Source: Oxalicibacterium solurbis
Lineage (GTDB): Bacteria > Pseudomonadota > Gammaproteobacteria > Burkholderiales > Burkholderiaceae_D
Direction: 5' to 3'
Length of the DNA stretch: 64,000 nt
NCBI RefSeq assembly: GCF_014635845.1
Contig: NZ_BMDP01000001.1
Span: forward strand, 1,054,001 to 1,118,000
A program made the translations under genes and the position numbers. Below are positions 35,252 through 42,937 of this stretch, in pieces. Below the pieces are notes generated by a model, which saw nothing but the letters and a program-made list of their open reading frames with translations, searched no databases and had not been told where the DNA came from. Each line of letters starts with the position of its first letter. Within the stretch, counting starts at the first letter, position 1.

Positions 35252-36226
35252 TCAGTCCACCAGCACGACCATCTTTCCCTTGCCCTGATTGGCTTCCATC
35301 ACGCGATGCGCTTCGTGGATTTCATTGAAATGAAAAACGCGCGACGGCCTCGCGACATAGCGCCCTTCCGCCACGTCGCGTGCGATGTCCTGCAGCGGCA
35401 CATCGGATAACGGGAATTGCGGTTCGCCGAACACGAAGCTGCCGAAGAAGGTCAGGTACACGCCGCTGGCCATCTGCAGCAGCGGATTGCAATCGGGAAT
35501 CGGATCGAGTCCGCCCAGCCAGCCCGCCAGGCAGACGCGGCCGCCGCGCCGTACGATGTTCAGCGAATCCATCACGACGCTGTTGCCGACCAGATCGAGC
35601 ACGGCGTCGATCCGCTTCGTATCGGGCAGTCGCGTCGATAATCCCGACCCTTCCAGTTCGCAGCGCGTGACGCCCAGGCTTTCCAGCATCGCGAAGCGTT
35701 CCTTGCTGCGTGTCGTCGCGATCACCTTCACACCGGCGTTGACCGCCATGTTGATCGCCGCCTGGCCGAACGACGATGTCGCACCGCGAATCAGCAGCGT
35801 CTGACCCGTCTTGATTTCCAGGTTGCGGAACAGGCAGGTCCACGCGGTCGCATAAGTTTCCGGCAGCGCCGCCAGCACTTCCCACGGCAGATCCGATTCG
35901 ATCGACACGACGTTCTCGATCCGCACTTTCGTGTATTCGGCATAGCTGCCGTTGATCGTGCGCCCCAAGCCGCCCATCAGCGCCGCGACTTTCTGGCCGA
36001 TATTGAATTCGCCGCCTGGACACGATTTGACGATGCCCACGCACTCGATGCCGGGAACCGGCATTGATTCGGCCCATTCGCCGCGACGCATGTGCATCTC
36101 CGCATGATTCAAACCGAAAGCCTTGATCTCGATGACCACATGGCCGGCTTCCGCAGTCGGTTCTGGTAGTTCCTGATAGACCAGCCCCTCGACCGGGCCG
36201 TATTCCTTGATGACGATGGCGCGCAT
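35252..36226 (-). CDS. MDR-family (quinone oxidoreductase-like) reductase
   Basis: A 324-residue medium-chain reductase without the structural or catalytic zinc cysteines. Features are AIVIKEYGPVEGLVYQELPEPTAE, FGLNHAEMHMRRGEWAES, PGIECVGIV, and a Rossmann region TLLIRGATSSFGQAAINMAVNAGVKVIATTRS. It probably reduces enones or quinones with NADPH. Its start is 51 bases after the end of the hydrolase gene, and the SDR follows; the three read as one detoxification operon. Confidence 0.9.
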   Translation of the reverse strand: MRAIVIKEYGPVEGLVYQELPEPTAEAGHVVIEIKAFGLNHAEMHMRRGEWAESMPVPGIECVGIVKSCPGGEFNIGQKVAALMGGLGRTINGSYAEYTKVRIENVVSIESDLPWEVLAALPETYATAWTCLFRNLEIKTGQTLLIRGATSSFGQAAINMAVNAGVKVIATTRSKERFAMLESLGVTRCELEGSGLSTRLPDTKRIDAVLDLVGNSVVMDSLNIVRRGGRVCLAGWLGGLDPIPDCNPLLQMASGVYLTFFGSFVFGEPQFPLSDVPLQDIARDVAEGRYVARPSRVFHFNEIHEAHRVMEANQGKGKMVVLVD

Positions 36227-36277
36227 GCTGCACTCCTTTGATGATGAATTTTGAAATGGGATGAATGAAGAGCCGAA

Positions 36278-37147
36278 TTACGCCGCAGCGATCTGCTCCA
36301 ACAGGAAGCTGCGGATTTCTCCGGCAATTTCTGTGGCATGCGTCTCCAGCGCAAAGTGACCGGTTTCGTAGAACACGACTTTTGCTTGCGGAATATCGCG
36401 CCTGAATGCTTCGGCGCCGGCCGGCAGGAAAAATGGATCGTTGCGCCCCCACACGGCCAGCAGCTTCGGCTGGTATTGGCGGAAATACGCCTGGAATTCG
36501 GGATACAGCGCGACGTTGTTTGCGTAATCGAGGAACAGATCGAGTTGCACTTCATGCGCGCCCGGCCGCGTCATGTAGAAATCGTCGAGCGAATAGCCGT
36601 CCGGCGACACCGCTTCCTTGTCGGTCACGCCATGCGTGTATTGCCACAACGTGGTTTCCGGTTGCAACAGCGCGCGCAACGCATCGCGATTGACCTGATT
36701 CGGTTCCTGCCAGTACTGGCGGATTGGATTCCAGCCCTCGCTCAACCCTTCCAGATAGGCGTTGCCGTTCTGCGTGACGATCGCGGTGACGCGTTCCGGA
36801 TGCTTCAGCGCAAGACGCAGGCCGACCGGCGAGCCGTAATCGAAGATGTAGATGCCGAAACGCTGCAGTTTCAGCTCATCGGTGAAGTGCGCAATTACAT
36901 TTGCCAGATCATCGAAGGTGTAGGCGAACTGTTCGCGCGGCAGCAATTGCGTCTGGCCGAAGCCGGGCAGGTCCGGCGCGATCAGGTGAAAGCGATCCGC
37001 CAGCAGCGGAATCAGGTCGCGGAACATGTGGCTGCTGCTCGGAAAACCGTGCAACAGCAGCAACACCGGATCGCCAGCGCGACCGGCTTCGCGATAGAAA
37101 ACTTCCAGGCCATCGACGACGACTTTTTTATGGCGGACTTGATACAT
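36278..37147 (-). CDS. Alpha/beta hydrolase, epoxide hydrolase / dehalogenase type
   Basis: A 289-residue hydrolase from the ATG reading out of 37147 (MYQVRHKKVVVDGLEV). Oxyanion motif LLLLHGFPSSSHMF, LIAPDLPGFGQT, and a nucleophile elbow IYIFDYGSPVGLRLAL where Asp replaces Ser, as in epoxide hydrolases and haloalkane dehalogenases. The acid and histidine are near VWGRNDPFFLPAGAEA and YETGHFALETH. It is divergent from the CGNR regulator across a 325-base AT-rich gap. Substrate unknown. Confidence 0.9.
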   Translation of the reverse strand: MYQVRHKKVVVDGLEVFYREAGRAGDPVLLLLHGFPSSSHMFRDLIPLLADRFHLIAPDLPGFGQTQLLPREQFAYTFDDLANVIAHFTDELKLQRFGIYIFDYGSPVGLRLALKHPERVTAIVTQNGNAYLEGLSEGWNPIRQYWQEPNQVNRDALRALLQPETTLWQYTHGVTDKEAVSPDGYSLDDFYMTRPGAHEVQLDLFLDYANNVALYPEFQAYFRQYQPKLLAVWGRNDPFFLPAGAEAFRRDIPQAKVVFYETGHFALETHATEIAGEIRSFLLEQIAAA

Positions 37148-37472
37148 GACAGGCTCCTTGAGATGAACGATCGAATGAATAACCGGATAGGCAGTTGTCA
37201 AATAACTGCTTCAAGTACGGATTAGAGGTTATACATCACAACGTAACCTGTCAAACAAATTTTTAAGGGTTATCCAATCCGAAAAATTAAAACCAGCCAC
37301 AATTTCATTAAAATCCCTTTATTTTCAACAAATTATAAATATATTCCTTGTTGTTAAAATCTTGCATATTGCTATAACGCTTGCCGCCATTACTCTTAAC
37401 CGACATAAAAGTAACTTCTATTTACAATTCAAATAAGTTACTATTTGATGTAACCAAACACAGGAGCTGCAC
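37148..37472. promoter_or_regulatory. AT-rich divergent control region with inverted repeats
   Basis: 325 bases without a gene, clearly more AT-rich than the surroundings. AGGTTA-N12-TAACCT lies at 37226-37249, on the hydrolase side, and AGTAACTT-N17-AAGTTACT at 37410-37442, close to the CGNR gene. Both share a GTTA/TAAC half-site and could be operators of the adjacent regulator. The sequence ATCGAATGAAT at 37170-37180 recurs before the SDR gene (35208-35218). No ORF, RNA gene or mobile element is recognised. Confidence 0.55.
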
Positions 37473-38090
37473 ATGAAGGAAACGCTGCCGCCCGCGATCT
37501 TCATCGCCGATGCGCTCGGCCTGGATTTCCTCAATTCGGTCGCTACACCGCTGGATACGCCGGTCGAATGGCTGGGTTCCGGCGAGGATTTGCTGAACTG
37601 GCTGGCACAGGCGCAACTGGTGCCGCAGAAGGTGCTGGACGATTTCCGGCGCAGCGCCGGCCCCGGTGAACTGGATGCGATCGCCGCGCAGGCGCGCGGA
37701 TTGCGCGAGTGGTTCCGGGGATTCGTGCTGGCGCACAAGGGCGAGGCCTTGCCGAAAACGGCGTTGCGCGAACTGGAACCGCTGAATCGCATCCTGGCGC
37801 GCGATGAAGGTTTCGCGCAAATCACGGAAACGGATACGGACGACAAACCCGGCGTGGCATGGCAACGCGAGCGGCGCTGGCGCTCGCCCGAATCGCTGCT
37901 GCTACCGATCGCCGAGGCGATGGCGCGCGTCGTCTGCGAAGAGAATTTCAGCTACGTCAAAGCCTGTGAAGGTCATGCATGCACGCTGCTGTTCGCAGAC
38001 AAGACCCGCGGCCATGCGCGACGCTGGTGCAGCATGGCGATCTGCGGCAATCGCGCAAAGCAGGCGGCACATCGCGCCCGCAAGACCTGA
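37473..38090 (+). CDS. CGNR zinc-finger (ABATE-domain) putative regulator
   Basis: A 205-residue protein: an N-terminal ABATE domain (ALGLDFLNSVATPLDTPVEWL, residues about 12-120) and a C-terminal CGNR zinc finger, CEGHACTLLFADKTRG then RRWCSMAICGNRAKQAAHR, with four cysteines and the diagnostic CGNR tetrad. CGNR proteins are thought to bind DNA and regulate transcription. It is divergent from the epoxide-hydrolase-like gene, which it may control. A strong ribosome site (CAGGAGCTGCAC) precedes the ATG. Confidence 0.9.
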   Translation: MKETLPPAIFIADALGLDFLNSVATPLDTPVEWLGSGEDLLNWLAQAQLVPQKVLDDFRRSAGPGELDAIAAQARGLREWFRGFVLAHKGEALPKTALRELEPLNRILARDEGFAQITETDTDDKPGVAWQRERRWRSPESLLLPIAEAMARVVCEENFSYVKACEGHACTLLFADKTRGHARRWCSMAICGNRAKQAAHRARKT

Positions 38091-38121
38091 GTCATTCAGC
38101 GGACATCTTGCCTCTTCCAGT

Positions 38122-38150
38122 AAAAACGGCTCCTTGCGGGAGCCGTTTTT
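38122..38150. terminator. Bidirectional terminator
   Basis: AAAAACGGCTCC / GGAGCCGTTTTT with a five-base loop, between the convergent CGNR gene and the DUF417 gene; A-rich left and T-rich right arms let it work in both directions. Confidence 0.9.
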
Positions 38151-38170
38151 ACTATCGAAAGTCGTTCGCG

Positions 38171-38662
38171 TCATGCCGCACGCAACGATACCGCGTGCTT
38201 CACATCCTGCTTCAACAGATAAATCGAGGCAGCGAGCAGGACGACGTCCTTCATCAGGAACGGCACATTGCCGACCATCGCCGGAAAGCCACCGGCCGAT
38301 TCCGCCCAGCCGCCCGGCATGAAAGGAATGATGGTGACCGTCATGACGAACGTCACGACCGAACCGAGTGCGCCGAGAATGCCAAGGCGGCGATGCCAGA
38401 ATCCCAGGAAGATCAGTGCGCCGAACGTCCATTCCGCCACACCCAGAAACCAGCTTGCACCGCGAATACCGAAGACCGGATACATCCACGAAATCAGCGG
38501 GCCGTTGCTGATGAACGGAATCAGGATCTGCGCTTCGTATTCGAACCATTTCTGGTAACCGAAAAAGAAGAACATGATGACCATGGATGCACGCACGACG
38601 TGCAGATCGAGATCCTTTTTCAACAGGCCGGAACGGCCCAGAGTGTCGACGACGAATTGCAT
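38171..38662 (-). CDS. DUF417 (RclC/YkgB-like) membrane protein
   Basis: A 163-residue inner-membrane protein with four hydrophobic segments. VRASMVIMFFFFGYQKWFEYEA, ISNGPLISWMYPVFGIRGASWFLGVAEWTFGALIFLGF, SVVTFVMTVTIIPFMPGGW and FLMKDVVLLAASIYLLKQDV are typical of the DUF417 family, which includes RclC of the reactive-chlorine regulon in E. coli. A role in oxidant or HOCl stress is plausible, and an AhpD-like protein is encoded just upstream on the same strand. Confidence 0.88.
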   Translation of the reverse strand: MQFVVDTLGRSGLLKKDLDLHVVRASMVIMFFFFGYQKWFEYEAQILIPFISNGPLISWMYPVFGIRGASWFLGVAEWTFGALIFLGFWHRRLGILGALGSVVTFVMTVTIIPFMPGGWAESAGGFPAMVGNVPFLMKDVVLLAASIYLLKQDVKHAVSLRAA

Positions 38663-38769
38663 TTGTTTTCCCTTTGCTGCGATAAACGATGTTGCTTGTG
38701 ATTGTGTTTGCGGCTGTCATGAAATCGGCGAACGCCGGCAGGACGTTCGCCGCGGGTGACGCACGCAGA

Positions 38770-39309
38770 TCAACGCGGTGTGACAGGGAAATCCACTGTC
38801 GTGTCGTTGATGCGGTTGAAGACGTTGGTGAAAATCACCAGCGAAATCGCGAAGCTGATTTCAACCAGCTGGCGATCGGTATAACCGGCGGCCTTGATCG
38901 CATCGAATTCCGCTGCCGGAATCGTGCCGCTGGTCTGGACCAGGATGCGCACCAGATGGATCAGTGCGTCGCGCTTGGCGTCACCGGTCGGTTCGCCGCG
39001 ACGGATCTTGCCGATCACATCCTGCGGCAGGCCGACCATCTTGCCGATGACCGTGTGCGCGGCTTCGCAGTAATCGCAACCGGTCAGCACGCTGACGAGC
39101 AGCTTGATGGTTTCCTGGTCCTTCTTGTCCAGCGTGCCGGCAGCCAGTGCGCCTTCGGCGGCGAGCACCGCTTTCAATGCTTCCGGGCCGTGTGCGCCGA
39201 CCGCGACAAACAGGTTCGGCACGCTGCCGATGGATTTGCGGATATGTGCGTAGACTTCTGCAGTTGCGCCGGTTGCCGATTCGATGGCTGGGGTGTTGAT
39301 ACGGTCCAT
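38770..39309 (-). CDS. Carboxymuconolactone decarboxylase / AhpD-like protein
   Basis: A 179-residue helical protein starting MDRINTPAI at the ATG reading out of 39309, with an AAGGAG ribosome site 6 bases upstream. The active-site motif is LTGCDYCEAAHTVIGK (CxxC with following His), as in AhpD and other peroxidase-type members, next to VPNLFVAVGAHGPEALKAVL. A peroxide- or disulfide-reducing activity is likely. Divergent from the AraC gene and 107 bases upstream of the DUF417 gene, so the two may be one operon. Confidence 0.9.
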   Translation of the reverse strand: MDRINTPAIESATGATAEVYAHIRKSIGSVPNLFVAVGAHGPEALKAVLAAEGALAAGTLDKKDQETIKLLVSVLTGCDYCEAAHTVIGKMVGLPQDVIGKIRRGEPTGDAKRDALIHLVRILVQTSGTIPAAEFDAIKAAGYTDRQLVEISFAISLVIFTNVFNRINDTTVDFPVTPR

Positions 39310-39438
39310 GGTGAAACTCCTTTTCAAAACAGTTGTTGTGGAGTCGTCACTTTAGGGAAGCGAAATGAGTTTTATAAGATTTAAAATACTCAATAAAATA
39401 TCGATTCGTCTCACATCATTTTGCACAGGGAGAACCGC

Positions 39439-40386
39439 ATGTCGCCACCCATCGACTGGCTGAGCCGCTTGCTGAACATGATTCCGGTCAGCGGCAGGCT
39501 GGAAATCCGCTGCGCCTACGGCGCGCCGTGGCGCGTCGGCTACGAGCCGTCGCCGCCGGGCGAACTGCCGTATCACGTGATCGTCGGCGGCAGCGCCATC
39601 CTGGAAGCGCCCGGCGAGCCGGTACGTCCATTGCAAACCGGCGACATCGTGATCCTGCCGCACGGTGCACCGCACGTCCTGCACGACGGCAGCGGCGTGC
39701 CGCCGGGGCCGGCCACCAAGCGGCCGGGACTGAACCTGACGATCACCGAAAACGGCGGCAACGGCGAACGGCTCGACATGTTGTGCGGCCGCTTCATCGT
39801 CGAACGGCCGCACGACAAGCTGCTGCGCGAATATCTGCCTCCGCTGCTGGTGGTGCCAGCCGGCCGCGAAGCGGCCTCGTCTTCGCCGACCGGCGCGCAA
39901 CTGGCCGGGCTGGTGGCGATGATGCGCGCCGAAGCCGGCAACGAGAACATCGGCGGCAATGCGATGCTGAATGCCTTGTCGGCCGCATTGTTCACGCTGA
40001 CGCTGCGCTTCGCCGGCGAAGCGGCGCAGACGCCGTCCGGCCTGCTGGCGCTGGCCGGCAATCCGCGTCTGGCACCAGCGCTGTCGGCGCTGTTCCACGA
40101 ACCGGAGAAACCGTGGACGCTGCCGGAACTGGCCGCGCTGTGCAATATGTCGCGCGCCACCTTCGCCCGCCATTTCCAGGAAAGCATGGGCCGTTCGGCC
40201 AGCGACATGCTGACCGATATCCGCATGACGCTGGCAGCGAATGCATTGCGCAAGCCATCGGCTTCCGTTTCCGTCGTGTCGGAGACGGTCGGCTACCAGT
40301 CGGAAGCCTCGTTCCAGCGTGCCTTCAAGCAGCACATGGGCATGACGCCGGCGCGCTGGAAGCGGCAGGAAGCGGTGGCAAACTGA
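39439..40386 (+). CDS. AraC-family regulator with cupin sensor domain
   Basis: A 315-residue regulator. The N-terminal cupin part (about residues 1-180: LPYHVIVGGSAILEAPGEPV, LQTGDIVILPHGAPHVLHDG) is the class found with regulators that respond to small molecules or oxidants. The C-terminal AraC domain (about 205-305) has WTLPELAALCNMSRATFARHFQESMG and VVSETVGYQSEASFQRAFKQHMGMTPARW, both helix-turn-helices intact. It is divergent from the AhpD-like/DUF417 pair and probably controls it. ATG at 39439 has an AGGGAGA ribosome site. Confidence 0.92.
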   Translation: MSPPIDWLSRLLNMIPVSGRLEIRCAYGAPWRVGYEPSPPGELPYHVIVGGSAILEAPGEPVRPLQTGDIVILPHGAPHVLHDGSGVPPGPATKRPGLNLTITENGGNGERLDMLCGRFIVERPHDKLLREYLPPLLVVPAGREAASSSPTGAQLAGLVAMMRAEAGNENIGGNAMLNALSAALFTLTLRFAGEAAQTPSGLLALAGNPRLAPALSALFHEPEKPWTLPELAALCNMSRATFARHFQESMGRSASDMLTDIRMTLAANALRKPSASVSVVSETVGYQSEASFQRAFKQHMGMTPARWKRQEAVAN

Positions 40387-40510
40387 TGTCGATTTGCGAC
40401 ACGGCCGGCGACGGGTAGCCGCGCAAATCTTCTACAATGGCGGGTTCTTAAAAAACGGCGCACCAGCCAGCACCCATCACGCCGGACCAACGCAATCAGG
40501 GAAGACATCC

Positions 40511-41788
40511 ATGAGCAACAACGGCTTCGAGAAAGTCAATTCGCCCGCCAACGTGCTGTTCGCCAGCCTGATCGGCACCACCATCGAATTCTTCGACTTC
40601 TACATCTACGCGACGGCGGCGGTGCTGGTGTTTCCGCACCTGTTCTTCCCGTCTTCCGATCCGACGGCGGCGATCCTGCAATCGCTGGCGACCTTCGCGA
40701 TCGCCTTCTTCGCGCGGCCGGTCGGCTCCGCCGTGTTCGGCCATTACGGCGACCGCATCGGCCGCAAGGCGACATTGGTCGCTGCATTGCTGACGATGGG
40801 CCTGTCGACGGTCGCGATCGGCCTGCTGCCGACGTATGAAACGATAGGCGCGCTGGCACCGCTGCTGCTGGCGCTGTGCCGCTTCGGCCAGGGCCTCGGC
40901 CTCGGCGGCGAATGGGGCGGCGCCGTGCTGCTGGCGACCGAAAACGCGCCGCCGGGCAAGATCGCGTGGTACGGCTGCTTCCCGCAACTGGGCGCACCGC
41001 TGGGCTTCTTCCTGTCCGGCGGCATCTTCCTGCTGCTGTCCGAATTCATGACCGACGAACAGTTCTTCAGCTACGGCTGGCGCATTCCCTTCCTCGCCAG
41101 CGCGGTGCTGGTACTGGTCGGCCTGTACGTACGATTGAAGATCACCGAGACACCGGCCTTCCAGAAAGTGATCGACGAAGGCGAACGCGTGAAGATGCCG
41201 ATCGCCATCGTGTTCCGCGAACACGGCCGCATGCTGGTGCTGGGCACGGTGATCGCGCTGGCGACCTTCGTGCTGTTCTACCTGATGACGGTGTTCGCGC
41301 TGAGCTGGGGCACGACCGCGCTCGACTATTCGCGCGAAACGTTCCTGGTCCTGCAATTGTTTGCAGTGGTGTTCTTTGCGATCACGATTCCGGTGTCCGC
41401 ACTGTTGGCCGATCGCTATGGTCGCCGCATCACGATGATCCTGGTATCGGCCGCCATCATCCTGTTCGGCCTGCTGATGGCGCCGCTGTTCGCCAAAGAC
41501 AGCCTGATCGGCGTGACCTTCTTCCTGTCGCTGGGACTGGCGCTGATGGGCATGACTTACGGCCCGCTGGGCACGATGCTGTCGGAACTGTTTCCGGCAT
41601 CGATCCGTTACACCGGCGTGTCGCTGACGTTCAACCTCGGCGGCATCTTCGGCGCATCGCTGGCGCCGTATGCGGCAACCTGGCTGGCCACGCATTACGG
41701 CCTGCAGTACGTCGGCTACTACCTCGCGGTTTCCGCGCTGCTGACGCTGATCGCCTTGCTGCTGGTCGGCAAGCCGCGGCACGCATAG
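40511..41788 (+). CDS. MHS-family major facilitator (proton symporter)
   Basis: A 425-residue twelve-helix transporter of the metabolite:H+ symport type. Key motifs are IGTTIEFFDFYIYATAAVLVFPHLFFP, FGHYGDRIGRKATLV (between helices 2 and 3), FGQGLGLGGEWGGAVLL and LLADRYGRRITMI. Family members carry dicarboxylates, shikimate, betaine or aromatic acids; substrate cannot be read here. A TACAAT (40433-40438) about 70 bases before the ATG could be part of its promoter. The tRNA remnant lies 18 bases after the stop. Confidence 0.92.
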   Translation: MSNNGFEKVNSPANVLFASLIGTTIEFFDFYIYATAAVLVFPHLFFPSSDPTAAILQSLATFAIAFFARPVGSAVFGHYGDRIGRKATLVAALLTMGLSTVAIGLLPTYETIGALAPLLLALCRFGQGLGLGGEWGGAVLLATENAPPGKIAWYGCFPQLGAPLGFFLSGGIFLLLSEFMTDEQFFSYGWRIPFLASAVLVLVGLYVRLKITETPAFQKVIDEGERVKMPIAIVFREHGRMLVLGTVIALATFVLFYLMTVFALSWGTTALDYSRETFLVLQLFAVVFFAITIPVSALLADRYGRRITMILVSAAIILFGLLMAPLFAKDSLIGVTFFLSLGLALMGMTYGPLGTMLSELFPASIRYTGVSLTFNLGGIFGASLAPYAATWLATHYGLQYVGYYLAVSALLTLIALLLVGKPRHA

Positions 41789-41805
41789 ACAGCGTTCCGT
41801 ATCGC

Positions 41806-41830
41806 GGATTCGAATCCCTCCGTCTCCGCC
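41806..41830 (+). other. 3'-end remnant of a tRNA-Ser gene (possible att site)
   Basis: The sequence ATTCGAATCCCTC followed by CGTCTCCGCC is the T-loop, T-stem 3' arm and acceptor 3' arm of a bacterial serine tRNA. The matching 5' acceptor GGAGACG, the anticodon and the variable arm are absent upstream, where the MFS coding sequence runs, and the 5' arm of the T-stem (GCGGA) does not pair. The final A of CCA is G. It is therefore not a working tRNA. Such tails are left where an integrase has used a tRNA 3' end. Confidence 0.55.
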
Positions 41831-41838
41831 GATAAATC

Positions 41839-41872
41839 AGAAAAGCCTTCGATTCGAATCGAAGGCTTTTCT
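41839..41872. terminator. Perfect palindromic terminator
   Basis: A 34-base perfect palindrome: each half reads AGAAAAGCCTTCGATTC on its own strand, with T-rich ends. It sits 8 bases after the tRNA-Ser remnant, where a tRNA terminator is expected, and can stop transcription from either side between the convergent MFS and SDR genes. Confidence 0.85.
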
Positions 41873-41992
41873 CTTTCCGGTTTGGCATTGGAACAATCCG
41901 TCCGTACCGCTACATGAATCCGGCAACGATCATATGTGGTAAAACACACGGCACAAACACAACGCGATTGTTTCTCCGACCCGCTTCCGGCA

Positions 41993-42736
41993 TCAGATGA
42001 TGCCGCCGTTGACGCGTATCGTCTGGCCATTGATCCATGCGCCATCCGGACCGGCCAACACAGACACGGCGGCAGCGATGTCTTCCGGTTGGCCGAGCCG
42101 CTCCAGCGGCGCGAGTTTGGCAAGACGATCGATCACGTCCTGCGGCTTGCCGTCGAGGAAGAGACTGGTCGCCGTCGGGCCGGGCGCGACCGTGTTGACC
42201 GTGATGTTGCGGCCGCGCAGTTCCCTGGTCAGCACATGCGTCATCGCTTCGACGCCGGCCTTGGTAGCCGCGTAGACCGCATAGGTCGGCTGGTACAAAC
42301 CCACCACGCTGGACGACAGGTTGACGATGCGGCCGCCGCTGCGCAGGCGGCGCGCCGCTTCGCGCAAGGTGTTGAACGTACCCTTCAGGTTGATCGCGAT
42401 CTGGCTGTCGAACAGCGCATCGTCGCTGTCGGCCAGGTTCGCCAGTTTCATGATGCCGGCGTTGTTGACCAGTACGTCGACACCGCCGTATGCCGCTTCG
42501 GTCGCATCGAACATGCGGGCCACGGCGGCCGCATCGCTGACATTCGCCTGCGCCGCGATCGCGGTGCCGCCAGCGCGTTCGATGTCCTGCACCACCACTT
42601 CGGCCGCCTGTGCGCTGCCGGCATAGTTGACGACGACGATGAAACCGTCCGCCGCCAGGCGTTGTGCAATGGCGGCGCCGATGCCGCGCGCCGCGCCGGT
42701 GACGATCGCGACCTTGTTGTTTTGCGTTGCACTCAT
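41993..42736 (-). CDS. SDR-family oxidoreductase (3-oxoacyl reductase-like)
   Basis: A 247-residue short-chain dehydrogenase with an intact active site: VTGAARGIGAAIAQRLAADG, VLVNNAGIM, the catalytic Ser in IVNLSSSVVG, YAVYAATKAGVEAM (Tyr and Lys of YxxxK), TVAPGPTATSLFL and WINGQTIRVNGGII at the end. It resembles glucose/3-oxoacyl-ACP reductases of this superfamily. Its leader carries a five-unit 11-base repeat (42751-42805) and an AAGGAG ribosome site. Divergent from a LysR regulator. Confidence 0.92.
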   Translation of the reverse strand: MSATQNNKVAIVTGAARGIGAAIAQRLAADGFIVVVNYAGSAQAAEVVVQDIERAGGTAIAAQANVSDAAAVARMFDATEAAYGGVDVLVNNAGIMKLANLADSDDALFDSQIAINLKGTFNTLREAARRLRSGGRIVNLSSSVVGLYQPTYAVYAATKAGVEAMTHVLTRELRGRNITVNTVAPGPTATSLFLDGKPQDVIDRLAKLAPLERLGQPEDIAAAVSVLAGPDGAWINGQTIRVNGGII

Positions 42737-42750
42737 GTTTTTCTCCTTCG

Positions 42751-42805
42751 GTTTGTTCGTAGTTTGTTCGTGGCTTGTCCGTAAGTTGTCGACGATTTGT
42801 CGCTA
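42751..42805. repeat. Five-unit 11-bp tandem repeat before the SDR gene
   Basis: Five units of 11 bases each: GTTTGTTCGTA, GTTTGTTCGTG, GCTTGTCCGTA, AGTTGTCGACG, ATTTGTCGCTA. TTGT is at the same place in all five, so it recurs on one DNA face every helical turn. The array lies 15 bases upstream of the SDR start, in the divergent gap shared with the LysR gene. Confidence 0.6.
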
Positions 42806-42937
42806 TCGGCTGTCAAGCTCGATACCGATATCAGCGACGCCGTGATCACACTATGGCAGCCGGCCGGAGAAAAATAATCTATGCTAAATTGCCATCACTA
42901 TTCCATTTAAACGAACAATAACCAGTAAGCTACGCCA

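Noticed and set aside
41700-41840. A complete tRNA-Ser gene
   Set aside because: The 5' acceptor arm, anticodon arm and variable arm are absent, and the T-stem 5' arm does not pair; only the 3' tail remains.
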